Source of the DNA: Bacteroidales bacterium
Lineage (GTDB): Bacteria > Bacteroidota > Bacteroidia > Bacteroidales > UBA932
NCBI GenBank assembly: GCA_016287875.1
Contig: JAEEXQ010000003.1
Span: 1-64,000 of the forward strand
Direction of reading: 5' to 3'
DNA length: 64,000 bases
Below are positions 9,901-19,548 of this stretch, one piece after another (within the stretch, counting starts at the first letter, position 1; every line of letters begins with the position of its first letter). A model generated the notes under the pieces. The model searched no databases. It was not told the DNA's origin and saw nothing but the letters and a program-made list of their open reading frames with translations. A program made the translations under genes and the position numbers.

Positions 9901-10770
9901 ATGCCGTTTTCCGCCCGTCTGGCAAAAATAATTCTCATTCTCTGCTTTCTGCCGGCGGCGGCCGTCACGGGCGCTATGGCCCAATCCGGGCCGGACGAGG
10001 GCTTGCGCCGCGATGTGGAGTTTCTCTCCGACAGCCTTTGCACCGGAAGGAAGACGGGTACGGCAGGTTCCTCCGCGGCATCATTCTACATAATCCACCA
10101 TCTGCGCAGCCTGGGCTACGAAGTCAGGGTGGAAGCCTTCGGCACTTCTTCAGGCGCCGTGGGGCACAATATAATAGGCTTCAAGCCCGGTTTCACCGGC
10201 AGGGCGCTCTTGCTTATGGCCTCTTATGACGGACTGGGTAAGATAGGAGGGAGATTCTATCCAGGAGCGGACAGCAATGCCTCGGGAACTGCGGCCCTGC
10301 TGTCGCTCGCGGAGCGCTTTAAGGACCGTTCCGACCTGGTGCTGGCCTTCGTGGACGGGCACAACGCCAATCTTTCCGGGGCGGAAGCCCTGAAGTTGTC
10401 CCTAGGGAAAGTGAAACTCAGGATGGTGGCAAGCCTGGACATTCTGGGCAGCACGCTGGCCCCACCGGACGAGTTCTGGAAGAACTATCTGATAGTCCTG
10501 GGCGGAGCTCCCTTCCGGATTAGCCTGGAAAAGGCGGGAGCGGGCCTGCATCTCTATTACGACTACTACGGGAGCCGGTCTTTCACCGATCTATTCTACC
10601 GCAAGGTCAGCGACCACAAGGTCTTCCTGGACCGCGGCATACCCGTGCTGATGTTCACATCCGGCATCACCCTCAATACTAACAGGGAGGGGGACACCTG
10701 GCGGACCCTGGATTTCCCGGTATTCGCCAAGCGCGTAGAAGCTATAGGAAACTGGCTTGAGAACCAGTAG
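9901..10770 (+). CDS. M28-like (aminopeptidase-fold) exported protein lacking most metal ligands
   Basis: 289 residues with a signal peptide (to about GAMAQ). The fold is recognisable: PGADSNASG at 121, FVDGHNAN at 151, SLDILG at 178, SDHKVFLDRGIPVLMF at 237. Active M28 enzymes carry H(Y)D, GADDN, GEE and YH..DT at these places. Here the first His is Ser (ASYD), the bridging Asp is Ser (GADSN), the Glu-Glu pair is His-Asn, and the C-terminal His is Asn; only the Asp of SLDILG remains. I infer a non-catalytic binding protein. The start at 9901 follows the track's in-frame ATG at residue 24. It converges on the M16 gene with a 5-nt gap. Confidence 0.72.
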   Translation: MPFSARLAKIILILCFLPAAAVTGAMAQSGPDEGLRRDVEFLSDSLCTGRKTGTAGSSAASFYIIHHLRSLGYEVRVEAFGTSSGAVGHNIIGFKPGFTGRALLLMASYDGLGKIGGRFYPGADSNASGTAALLSLAERFKDRSDLVLAFVDGHNANLSGAEALKLSLGKVKLRMVASLDILGSTLAPPDEFWKNYLIVLGGAPFRISLEKAGAGLHLYYDYYGSRSFTDLFYRKVSDHKVFLDRGIPVLMFTSGITLNTNREGDTWRTLDFPVFAKRVEAIGNWLENQ

Positions 10771-10775
10771 GGGGG

Positions 10776-13589
10776 CTATTCTTCGCTGTAAACCTGCACT
10801 ATCACAGTTCCTTTGGCTATGTGCTTTGCCATCGCCTTGATATGGGCGGGCTTTATGCTGCGCACCAGCTTGGCATAGTCGTAGCCGTAAGGCGTGCCCC
10901 AGCGGACGGATGAGAGCATACGGTCCTGCTGGGAGATGACGGAACGCGCTATCCTTGCTTCTTTCTCGCCCCGGGCCTTGACCAGATACTTGACCGCCAG
11001 TTCCATTTCTTCGGCCGTAGGGCCTTCTGCGCACATCCTGGCCATCCCGTCTTCCACGTCCTTGAGGACTATGTCCTTCATCTCGGGGCGTGTCCTGAAG
11101 TCCACGAACGAATGTGAAGGCTGGCCGGGTTTCTCTTCGACCTCGGTGCGGAAAGATACGCTGTAGGCCCCTCCGCGCTCTTCGCGTATAAGGGCGAGGT
11201 AGCGGGCGGACATAATGTAGTTGAGTATGTCCAGGATTGCCCTTTCCTCCTTGGTACAGCCGCCTTTGAAGAAGTAGTTGTAGCTGATGTCGGTGTAGGG
11301 GGCTGCTACGGGTTCGTTGGTCTCGATGAAATCCTTCCTGCCCTTCACGGCTATCTTCAGGGGGATGTTCTTGCCCTTTCCGTAGGCGTAAGGCAGTTCG
11401 AGGGAAGCGATGTACTTCCTTACCAGGCTTTCTATTTCTTCGCGGGGAAGGTCGCTGCAGATTATCACTTTCATCCCCTCGATCTTGCCATAGTAGCGCT
11501 TGAATACGTCTTCTACCAGGGCCAGGTCGGTGGCATTCACCGCGGTGCTGTCTATATCCCTCAGCCAGGGATGGTTGTCGGAGATGACATCCTGGCACTT
11601 CCTTTCGTAGATTTCCCTGGCGCTCTTCTTCTTGCCGAGGCTCTTCAGCTGGGCCGCTTTCTGATGCTCCAGTTCGCGTTCCGTTCCGAAGTAAGGGTCG
11701 GTAAGCTGCAGGTAGGCGGCCTTGAACGCGGTCTCGGCCTTGTCGGCGCGGGAATTGATCTCCATTCGCGCTGCATCCATTCCGCTGGAGAGCATTATGC
11801 TGACGCCGTTCAATTCGGGGTAATTGCGGAATTTGTCTTTATCGCAGTTGCGGAAGCCGGCGTTGCGCTTGATATATCCCAGGGCGAAGCGGCTGGCGTC
11901 GATATTGCCCGGGTCCAGGGCCTTGTAGCCCGTATCGAAAAGAAGGGTCATGCAGAGACGGGGCCCGCTCTTTATGTCCGTGGCCTTCTTGTAGAATACC
12001 TGCACGTTGTTGGAAATGAACCATTTCTCCATATCCGAACCCTTCACCGCGACGCTCCTGCCTATGGCGCCGGGCCTGGCATCCACCTTCAGGTCGAGCT
12101 CGGGATAATCCAGGAAGGCGGGGGAGATGCTCTCGGCATCTACCTTCGCCAGGGCCTCCTTCATCTGTTCCGGAGCGGGAGCTATGCCTTCGTCGTTCTT
12201 ACTGTTGTAGCTATTGGTGTAGATCTTTTCGCTGGTCTCGAACATCATCGCCGGGTAGGGGGCCACATCTTCCGGGGAAATGGCCTCCAGTATGCTCTTG
12301 CGCACTTCCTTGAGGGTTTCGGGCAGGACCAGGGGAGCGCCTTGCAGGAAGGCACCAAGGGCCATTTGCACTATCTCCGAGTTCTTCGTGTCTTCCCTGG
12401 CCGAGTCCCGGTCGAGGTGGAATCTGGATGCTATGTTGATCTTGGCAACCTCTATCTCCTCGGGGGTTATTCCGTGGAGGAGAAGGCGTCTGACCTCGCG
12501 CTCCGAGAACTCCAGGCATCCCAGCAGATTCTCTTTTTTCTTGGGGACGACCGTGATGAGGGATACATAGAGCTCGGGCCTGTAGACGCTGGTCACCAGG
12601 GTGGCGCTCTGGGCGGGGGAGTCCTTGAGCTTGCTGCGCTTCTTGAGCCTGTCGGAGAGCACGGAAGATACTATCTGACGGCAGAAATGATCCTTGTAGA
12701 AGGCTTCTTCCCTCTGGTCGGAGATGGGGAAGCGCTGCTTGTAGATGGCCTTATATGCCTGATATTTGATCTCCGGGTCGGTCATGTCCGCGAACATAGG
12801 TCCGTCGTTTACCGGAGGAATGCATTCGTCTTTGGGCGTGGGATCCACGGCTGCGGGTATGTCGGAGAAAAGGCTCCTCACCCTCGCCTCCATCTTGTCC
12901 ACGTCGAAATCGCCCACGACAATTATGGCCTGCAGGTCGGGGCGGTACCATTTATGGTAGAAATCCAGTATTTCGTGACGCTCGAAGCCGTTTATGACCT
13001 CCAGCTTGCCTATTACGTCGCGCAGGGCGTACTTGGATCCCTTGTACACCAGTTCGTTCTGGCGTTTGGCCATACGGCTGCGGGGATCGTTGCGGAAGCG
13101 CCACTCCTCGCTGATGACTCCGCGTTCATCGTCCAGGGCCTGCTGCTCGCAGGAGATGTCGCAGGACCAGTCGTGCAGCACCATAAGCACGGAATCCACG
13201 AAAGAATCCCTCACCAGAGGCACTTCCGAGAGGTTATAGACGGTCTCGGTCCTGGTGGTGAAGGCATTCACGTTATAACCGAAACGCACGCCTTCCTTGG
13301 CCAGGAAATCGAGTATCCCCTTGCCGGGATAATGCCTGGTGCCGTTGAAGGCCATATGTTCCAGGAAATGGGCCAGACCGTCCTGATTGTCCTCTTCCTG
13401 GAGAGCGCCCACATTGTGCGCGATATAGAACTCCGCGCAGCCCTCGGGCTTCTCGTTATGGCAGAGATAGTAGCTCAGCCCGTTGTCGAGCCTGCCGGTG
13501 CGGAAATCGGGGTCGTCAGGTATGGTCTGGGCAAATACAAAGTGGGCCGCACATAGCATTGCAGCAAATATCAGGAGTGTTCTTTTCAT
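10776..13589 (-). CDS. Periplasmic M16 (insulinase/PqqL-type) zinc peptidase
   Basis: 937 residues with a signal peptide ending at FVFAQ. Two M16 halves: the active half has the inverted zinc motif HFLEH (about 74-78) with a downstream Glu in ERGVISEEW; the second half begins near residue 510 and lacks the motif, as usual. The length fits PqqL/FusC-type single-chain clamshell proteases, which cut small imported proteins or peptides. It is the last gene of the operon headed by the TonB-dependent receptor, starting 16 nt after the DUF6850-like gene. That position suggests it processes the receptor's ligand in the periplasm (inference). Confidence 0.85.
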   Translation of the reverse strand: MKRTLLIFAAMLCAAHFVFAQTIPDDPDFRTGRLDNGLSYYLCHNEKPEGCAEFYIAHNVGALQEEDNQDGLAHFLEHMAFNGTRHYPGKGILDFLAKEGVRFGYNVNAFTTRTETVYNLSEVPLVRDSFVDSVLMVLHDWSCDISCEQQALDDERGVISEEWRFRNDPRSRMAKRQNELVYKGSKYALRDVIGKLEVINGFERHEILDFYHKWYRPDLQAIIVVGDFDVDKMEARVRSLFSDIPAAVDPTPKDECIPPVNDGPMFADMTDPEIKYQAYKAIYKQRFPISDQREEAFYKDHFCRQIVSSVLSDRLKKRSKLKDSPAQSATLVTSVYRPELYVSLITVVPKKKENLLGCLEFSEREVRRLLLHGITPEEIEVAKINIASRFHLDRDSAREDTKNSEIVQMALGAFLQGAPLVLPETLKEVRKSILEAISPEDVAPYPAMMFETSEKIYTNSYNSKNDEGIAPAPEQMKEALAKVDAESISPAFLDYPELDLKVDARPGAIGRSVAVKGSDMEKWFISNNVQVFYKKATDIKSGPRLCMTLLFDTGYKALDPGNIDASRFALGYIKRNAGFRNCDKDKFRNYPELNGVSIMLSSGMDAARMEINSRADKAETAFKAAYLQLTDPYFGTERELEHQKAAQLKSLGKKKSAREIYERKCQDVISDNHPWLRDIDSTAVNATDLALVEDVFKRYYGKIEGMKVIICSDLPREEIESLVRKYIASLELPYAYGKGKNIPLKIAVKGRKDFIETNEPVAAPYTDISYNYFFKGGCTKEERAILDILNYIMSARYLALIREERGGAYSVSFRTEVEEKPGQPSHSFVDFRTRPEMKDIVLKDVEDGMARMCAEGPTAEEMELAVKYLVKARGEKEARIARSVISQQDRMLSSVRWGTPYGYDYAKLVRSIKPAHIKAMAKHIAKGTVIVQVYSEE

Positions 13590-13605
13590 GGTCTGGTAAT
13601 GATTT

Positions 13606-15195
13606 TCAGAAATTGCAGCCGAGCACTATCGCGGCTGCATTGCGTGTCTTTCCGTCCAGGTACTCGTTGTCCTTGGTGAGCGTGGTGAAACGGTCGGAGA
13701 GCTTGAGGTAGGGGGCTATGCCCTTGAAAGATAGCAGATGCCAAGTAAACTCCAAGGAAGCACCTGCGCGGGGAGCCGTCTCATACTGGAATTGACGGTT
13801 CAGCCAATTGTCGAAAGATTTGGCTTTGCTGGTGCCAGCTCCATAACTGCCGTCGGACTTTGCATTGCCGCTACCGGCTGTCATTTGCACCGACACGGCG
13901 ATAGAGAAGCAGTCGGCGGGCTTGTTTATATTCCTTTCCGCTTTCAGACCCAGGGTCGCAGATGACAAGTTTTGGTCTCTGTATGTGGGATAAACAGTAG
14001 TATGCTGGTTGCGCAGATGCCCCTCCGCCGATGCGGTGAATATCCAATTTGGCCTGAAGCCGTAAATGCCTTTGTGCATTTCCCAAGTCAGTCGTACATC
14101 TGCTTCCGTACGGTCAAGGACCCTATTGGAACCTATGTAGATGACTTTGGAGGTCATCCCGCTTTCATTCTCGAACTTGTAACTGTTGACATCGTTGGCA
14201 AGGCTGCGGTAGCTGGCTTTCAGATGGATGCGATGCTTCCCGGCTGAAGAAGGGACGTTAACGATGCCTTCGTAAGAAGCTTCCGGGCCACCAAATTCAC
14301 AGAACACGACCGATGAAGATGTCTTGCTGCCGAAATGGCCATTTTTCCAAGATGCGGACAGCTGCTGGAAAGAAGAAACAGTGCCGTTTGTAAATAGTTG
14401 AATTGCGGCTCCGAAACTGTTCCCCGGCATGGGACGGGCATTGGAACGGGAAACATAGCCCAGGTCTCCCACGAAGTCCTCCTTCAAGCCGTAGAAGCTG
14501 CCAAAATCAACCAAGATGTCATACTCCCGGTCTACCGTGCCGAACAAGTCGGCGCTCAGCTGTTCCTGGCGGTGGTTCCAGAACAGATTGCCGCCGGCGG
14601 ATATCCTGTCCGAAAACTTGTACATTGTTCCTGTGTTCAGGGTGAAATCCACCAGCACGTTCAGGAAACGGGGGTCTTTGTATTTTGTCTGGTCTGCCGC
14701 AGTGTAGTCAAAACCTAAGCCTGCGGACAATCTGTCGTTGAAAGACCAGGACAAGGTGCCGTTCAGCGAGTATGTCTCGCGTTTCTTGGTACCTGTGGTG
14801 TTGAGGTCTTCCTCCAGGAAGTTTATGGGATTAAGGGAGGGCTCCATCAAAATCTGCCCACCCATATCGTGACCTCTGAAACAGGAATAGGACAAGCCGC
14901 CGTGAAAGACGAGCTTGTCCGACATCCTGGTATATGATTCGGTTCCGGCTTCGAAGGTCCAGCAGTCGGGCGAGGCTTCAATGGATACAAGCTCTCCGTT
15001 TTCTTTGGAATAGCCTGCATGCATCTCGGAGAAACGCTCGTTACCGAGAATGGATATGGTAGCTGCATTGCTGGAGGACAGCGGAAGCTTCCCATCCTTT
15101 ATCAGTTGGAAATCGCGCACCGGGCCCTGCCCTGCAGTATTGACTGCAAGGCAGAACATCAGTGTGCAGATAATTAGTCCGGAACGCTCCGCCAT
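13606..15195 (-). CDS. Outer-membrane beta-barrel protein, DUF6850-like
   Basis: 529 residues with a signal peptide (MAERSGLIICTLMFCLAVNTAGQG). The body alternates short amphipathic strands and turns, with aromatic strand ends and a terminal Phe (VLGCNF), as in outer-membrane barrels. The pattern GHDMGGQILMEPSLNP and the repeated YS.NG.LSWSFNDRLSAG strands resemble DUF6850, which I recall beside DUF4876 proteins in Bacteroides. Start chosen at 15195, 1 nt past the DUF4876 stop; the track's 15216 would overlap that gene. GC content is clearly lower than in the M16 gene that follows. Confidence 0.6.
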   Translation of the reverse strand: MAERSGLIICTLMFCLAVNTAGQGPVRDFQLIKDGKLPLSSSNAATISILGNERFSEMHAGYSKENGELVSIEASPDCWTFEAGTESYTRMSDKLVFHGGLSYSCFRGHDMGGQILMEPSLNPINFLEEDLNTTGTKKRETYSLNGTLSWSFNDRLSAGLGFDYTAADQTKYKDPRFLNVLVDFTLNTGTMYKFSDRISAGGNLFWNHRQEQLSADLFGTVDREYDILVDFGSFYGLKEDFVGDLGYVSRSNARPMPGNSFGAAIQLFTNGTVSSFQQLSASWKNGHFGSKTSSSVVFCEFGGPEASYEGIVNVPSSAGKHRIHLKASYRSLANDVNSYKFENESGMTSKVIYIGSNRVLDRTEADVRLTWEMHKGIYGFRPNWIFTASAEGHLRNQHTTVYPTYRDQNLSSATLGLKAERNINKPADCFSIAVSVQMTAGSGNAKSDGSYGAGTSKAKSFDNWLNRQFQYETAPRAGASLEFTWHLLSFKGIAPYLKLSDRFTTLTKDNEYLDGKTRNAAAIVLGCNF

Positions 15196-15196
15196 A

Positions 15197-16516
15197 TTAC
15201 TTCTTGATGGAGGCAACCTTCCTCAGGTGGAAGTCGTTGGCAGAATTGTTGGTGTCCATATAGACAATTTTTGCCCCATTGGCGATGGATGCTTCAGCAT
15301 CGATTCCGGAAGGGTCTCCATCCTTTTCGTTATCGACTGCTCCGGCATAGTTGTAAACCAGCTTGCCTTCGTTCTCGGCAATAGCTTCGGTGGCTTCTTT
15401 ATCGACGTTGCGGTAGGTGGTGTAACCGAGCTTCTGGGTAAACACCTGGTATCCGGTATTCACGGCTGCAGGGAAGCGGGAGAAGAATTTGGTCTCATCG
15501 GCGGCCGACCAGAGGTCGAGGGCATCAAGAACCCATTCGGTAGGGATTTTTGCATAATTGCCGGATTTGTTCGTGCTCTTGTTGTCGAAATTGGCCTCGT
15601 TCTTTACGAAAGCCTGGATGTCGGTATCGGGCATAATGAGGAAAGGAGACGCTGTCTGGATAGGGAAAGGCCAGGCTGTTCCTTGTCCGAAGCAGTAAGT
15701 CTTCATGTAATGGCTTTCAGAGATGGTGGAGGAGGGCGCCGGATAGGCAGAAGCCAGATTGAAACCGGACTCCTTGTCATACATTACAAAGTCGGCGTTG
15801 CTGAGATTCACGGAATTGTTGTAAGTTGCCGTGTGATCGATGGCACCGTTAATAGAGACGACAATCTGTCCGTAAGGAGCAATCTCAACTTCTACACCAT
15901 CCTGGAACCACCAGATGCCAAAGGATGCAGGAGTCCATCCCTCTGCTTCATAAGTGTTTGCTCCATTTTCGTCGGCATATTTGTTGGTCGACTTGCTGTT
16001 CGCGATTTGAGCCATTGCGATGCACATCTTGCTGGCATCGACCTTGATATCGGAGTTGTTGTAGATGATGATATACTTGTCGTACTGGTAGTTCTTGGCA
16101 TTCTCATTGTCCATGCAACCTCCGTTATAGACTTCCTTGATAATGAGCTGGCTGCTCTTGGAAGCTGTCAGGGGCAGTTCGAATGTGTTCTCTGCATCCT
16201 TGGCTACGGTAATGTTGGCGTTGCCGTTGTAGTTGAAGACCTGGCCGGCTTCGGACTTCTTGAAAGAAGCAGTGGCAGAATAGGCACCGGCAGCGACAGT
16301 GAACTGTGCGGCACCGTTTTCATCGGTGCTTGCATCGAAGGAAGAAGTTCCGTCGGAAACCGTTACGGTGACACCTTCCTGGGCGAATGCCTGGTTGTCG
16401 GCGGTGAGCTGGACCGTGATGTCATAAGTGACAGGCCCTTTGTTTTTGTTCTCTTTTTCGCAAGATACTGCAGTGATTGCGAGTACTGATGCGAGAATCA
16501 AAAATAACTTTTTCAT
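15197..16516 (-). CDS. DUF4876 surface lipoprotein
   Basis: 439 residues with a lipoprotein signal (LAITAVSCEKE; lipidation Cys at about 19). An Ig-like or CNA-B-like beta domain comes first (about 30-115: VTVTVSDGTSSFDAST...GAAQFTVAAG). The DUF4876 core follows, recognisable by IIKEVYNGGC.., YDKYIIIYNNSD and NLSNADFVMYDKE. Function is unknown; its place directly behind a TonB-dependent receptor suggests a ligand-binding surface partner, as SusD is for SusC. Gap to the receptor is 18 nt and to the barrel gene 1 nt. Confidence 0.7.
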   Translation of the reverse strand: MKKLFLILASVLAITAVSCEKENKNKGPVTYDITVQLTADNQAFAQEGVTVTVSDGTSSFDASTDENGAAQFTVAAGAYSATASFKKSEAGQVFNYNGNANITVAKDAENTFELPLTASKSSQLIIKEVYNGGCMDNENAKNYQYDKYIIIYNNSDIKVDASKMCIAMAQIANSKSTNKYADENGANTYEAEGWTPASFGIWWFQDGVEVEIAPYGQIVVSINGAIDHTATYNNSVNLSNADFVMYDKESGFNLASAYPAPSSTISESHYMKTYCFGQGTAWPFPIQTASPFLIMPDTDIQAFVKNEANFDNKSTNKSGNYAKIPTEWVLDALDLWSAADETKFFSRFPAAVNTGYQVFTQKLGYTTYRNVDKEATEAIAENEGKLVYNYAGAVDNEKDGDPSGIDAEASIANGAKIVYMDTNNSANDFHLRKVASIKK

Positions 16517-16534
16517 AACATCGGTATTTAATGA

Positions 16535-19519
16535 TTAAAACTTGATTCTGAGTGTAAGTCCGTAATAGAACTTGGGAATGTATTGGGACGTGGACAGGTA
16601 CGAGGCTGTCTTGCTGCTCCATATCTGTGCCCTGTTGTTGAAGAAATTATTAGCGTAGAATGATACCGAGGCCCTGTCTCCTATTTCTTTGGTCACACTG
16701 AAATTAGCTGAAAAATAAGGGGAAATGAAATCCTTGCAGAAGGAATAGAGGTATGCGGATTTTGAAGTCAACTGTACCAGATCCATCTTTAAGGCTCCGG
16801 AAGCGGTCTGCAGGTCTTCGAGGAAATTCCTGGGCGTAGGGTCGTCGTAAGTCGTATAATACTCCGGGTAACGCACGACGTAGTTTCTGCCCGAATAGAT
16901 TGATTCGCCCGTAGTCGACAGTACGTCGTTCAGGTTGCTGATGACATTGGATAATTCGGCCCCATCGGCGTCTTCGCTGAGTGCCCGGGAATATTTGAGC
17001 AGGCTGGCCTCCAACTTCATCGAGATTATGAGCCTTATCCTAGGAATGTGGGTGGTAACGGTGATGTTGTTGCGGAGGGACCTGGTCTCGGAACCATTCG
17101 AATAGCTATCTCCACCACGATACCATCCTATGTATTGATAAGGGAGATTGTCCTGTGCAGATTTGAGGGTATAAGGACAGACAGCCCGGATGTCGGTGCT
17201 CAGTGAGCGGTAAGCATATAGGGTGCCGTCAAGCCTTATGGTGGTATTGATAGGGTTGATTTTAGCAAAATCTATTACCCATTCCAGGCCGTACCGGTCG
17301 GTATGACCGGATTCATTGTCGGCATAGTATCTGGGGACCAACTCCCGCCAAATGCTGCCTGCAAGAATTTGGGGAGCTATATTACCATTCCTGTCGGATA
17401 CGGTGACAAGACCTGTGCCCTGATCGATGGAAAACACCCTGTCCTCTTCAGGAATAGGCAGGGTTCCCTGTTCCGTACCAGGAGTGTAGAAATATGACGA
17501 CCTCTCATAGTCACACCCGATACGGTAAGAATCGATGGTGCGGTTCCAGAACGCGGCGAGGGAAATCTTATTACCGGCTATGTCCGTCTCAACACCAAGT
17601 TCGAGAAGACGGTTACGCTGCTTGCGCAGGTCCGGATTGAAGTCGACACTTCGAGGTTGGATATAGTAAGCAGAAAAATACTGGTTTAGGCTGTCGGACT
17701 TTGATGTGAATACGTTGATGTCGCGATACGTGGGAATAGGGTAGAGTACCCCGAGCGAAGGCAGTTTGAAAGCCAGGCCCCAACTGGCCCTGAAGGAAAG
17801 TTCCCGTACAGTCTTGTTCCTCCTGCCCTTGGATGTAAATACCGTGTATTTGACATTGAACCTTGGAGAAAGGCTGGAACTGATACCGTAGGCGGAACCT
17901 TTGATGGCAGTATTGTCCTGACGCAAGCCGGCTATGATATTGAGCTTGCCATTCCCAACGGGGGCCAATAGGTTATCCTCGATATATAGTCCTAAATTGT
18001 TTATGGTGGGGACGTCGCAATACTTGTATTCCCTGAAGGTGGGTGCGGTGGCCATGTCTTCGGAATACTTTCCTATGCCAAAGTTGCGGTCAGTACTCCA
18101 GTCAGCACCAGCTTTTACCTTATTGTTGACCTTTCCTATATGTTTGGCAAGATTGGCTTTCAGGGAAAGCTTGGTCGTGAGAGGACGGTCGTCGTCGCAC
18201 ATAACATTGTACCAGTATCCGGGAGGAATGCTCTTCACGGCTGGAATTCCGGCTCCATCGACATATGCTTCCTCTATGAAATAACCTTTTTCGCGGCCGT
18301 GGAAGACGGTTTTGTTAGAAGGACTGGAGTTATGTGTCCTCTCGCTTGTAGATTTGTCGGAATAAGCGGCGGATGCGTTGAACTCAATGTTCGTGATCCA
18401 GTTCTTGCTGAGCAGCCAGTTTGCACTTAGGTTGACACGTATGGCGTTGTCCCTGCCCTTCGACCAAGTGCCTTGCACCGCATCCGGGTCGGCTGTGGTG
18501 TTCATTCCGCCGAGGTTTCCGGTAATGCCAGCGTTTATACGAATGGGAGCGGACGAAAAAATGCCCGTGTTGAAAAGGTTCATATAAGACAGCGATACCT
18601 GCTTGCGGTTGTATGCGGTATAAGGCGACATCGCTTTCGAAAAAGACTCCGTGTATTCCATGCTAGCGTTGATCACGCCCTTGGCGGCTCCGGAAGAGCT
18701 TACTCCCAAACCAAAACCCTTCGAAATGGAGGTCTGTTTGGTGTTCGGACTGGTGGACATTGTGAGCATCCACGGTGTCTTGCCTTTTTTTGTGTTGATT
18801 TTGACCACACCGGACCCCATATCGCCATATTCCACGGATGGCACGCCAGTAATCACTTCGACCGATTCCACATTGGTTGAAGCGATATTGTTTACCGATA
18901 CACCCTTGTACGAATTAAGTGTAGAAGCTTCGGAGAAGGAGGCGTTGTTGGAAAGCCTCACTCCGTCCACCTCGACGGCTGTTCCGAAGGAGGAATTACC
19001 ATTTTCGGCGCTGCCTGCACGTATGTTGAACTGCCGGTCGGCGGTTAGATCGTTGCTGTTTGTCGCCCCGCCGGGCAGCAGGCTGCTGATGTCTGCGAGG
19101 TTCATAAGCTGGACGTGGTCCAGGGCGGTCTTGTCTATGGTGCGGGAAGTGGTGGCGGAGTTGCCGTCTTCCTTGGCGGTGACCACGGCTCCCTCGAGGG
19201 CGAGGTTGTCCGGTTTGAGGGATATCTTGAAATTGGTGATGTCTTTGCTGATGATGATTTCCTTCGACCAGGTGGCGTAGCCCAGGCAGGCGATGGTGAC
19301 GACGGTCTTTCCGGAAGGAACGTTGCTGATGGAGAAACGGCCTTGCAGGTCGGCCACGGCCCATTGTTCGGTGCCTTCGAGCATCACCGTGGCGAATTCT
19401 ACTGGTTTGCCGGTGGAGTTGTCCAGGACCGAACCTGCGAAGACGCAGGCTTTCTGTGCAGAAAGGTAAGCGCACGACAGGAAAATCCCGGTCAGAATTA
19501 TGGACAGTTTCCTAAACAT
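16535..19519 (-). CDS. TonB-dependent outer-membrane receptor with N-terminal carboxypeptidase-regulatory-like domain
   Basis: 994 residues: signal peptide (to YLSAQ), a CarbopepD-regulatory-like domain (about 25-115, GKPVEFATVMLEG...LGYATW), a plug (about 115-240, VDGVRLSNNASF, VEVITGVPSVEYGDMGSGVV) and a large beta-barrel ending in LRIKF. It would import a large ligand with TonB energy. No SusD follows; instead there are a DUF4876 lipoprotein, a second barrel and an M16 peptidase, so the ligand may be a peptide, protein or metal complex (inference). The track start at 19579 adds a non-homologous leader; the ATG at 19519 is used. GC drops sharply from the first about 190 codons (60-68 % per line) to the rest (about 45-47 %). 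Confidence 0.88.
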   Translation of the reverse strand: MFRKLSIILTGIFLSCAYLSAQKACVFAGSVLDNSTGKPVEFATVMLEGTEQWAVADLQGRFSISNVPSGKTVVTIACLGYATWSKEIIISKDITNFKISLKPDNLALEGAVVTAKEDGNSATTSRTIDKTALDHVQLMNLADISSLLPGGATNSNDLTADRQFNIRAGSAENGNSSFGTAVEVDGVRLSNNASFSEASTLNSYKGVSVNNIASTNVESVEVITGVPSVEYGDMGSGVVKINTKKGKTPWMLTMSTSPNTKQTSISKGFGLGVSSSGAAKGVINASMEYTESFSKAMSPYTAYNRKQVSLSYMNLFNTGIFSSAPIRINAGITGNLGGMNTTADPDAVQGTWSKGRDNAIRVNLSANWLLSKNWITNIEFNASAAYSDKSTSERTHNSSPSNKTVFHGREKGYFIEEAYVDGAGIPAVKSIPPGYWYNVMCDDDRPLTTKLSLKANLAKHIGKVNNKVKAGADWSTDRNFGIGKYSEDMATAPTFREYKYCDVPTINNLGLYIEDNLLAPVGNGKLNIIAGLRQDNTAIKGSAYGISSSLSPRFNVKYTVFTSKGRRNKTVRELSFRASWGLAFKLPSLGVLYPIPTYRDINVFTSKSDSLNQYFSAYYIQPRSVDFNPDLRKQRNRLLELGVETDIAGNKISLAAFWNRTIDSYRIGCDYERSSYFYTPGTEQGTLPIPEEDRVFSIDQGTGLVTVSDRNGNIAPQILAGSIWRELVPRYYADNESGHTDRYGLEWVIDFAKINPINTTIRLDGTLYAYRSLSTDIRAVCPYTLKSAQDNLPYQYIGWYRGGDSYSNGSETRSLRNNITVTTHIPRIRLIISMKLEASLLKYSRALSEDADGAELSNVISNLNDVLSTTGESIYSGRNYVVRYPEYYTTYDDPTPRNFLEDLQTASGALKMDLVQLTSKSAYLYSFCKDFISPYFSANFSVTKEIGDRASVSFYANNFFNNRAQIWSSKTASYLSTSQYIPKFYYGLTLRIKF

Positions 19520-19548
19520 CAGGTAATGAATACTAACACCGTAAGTCA

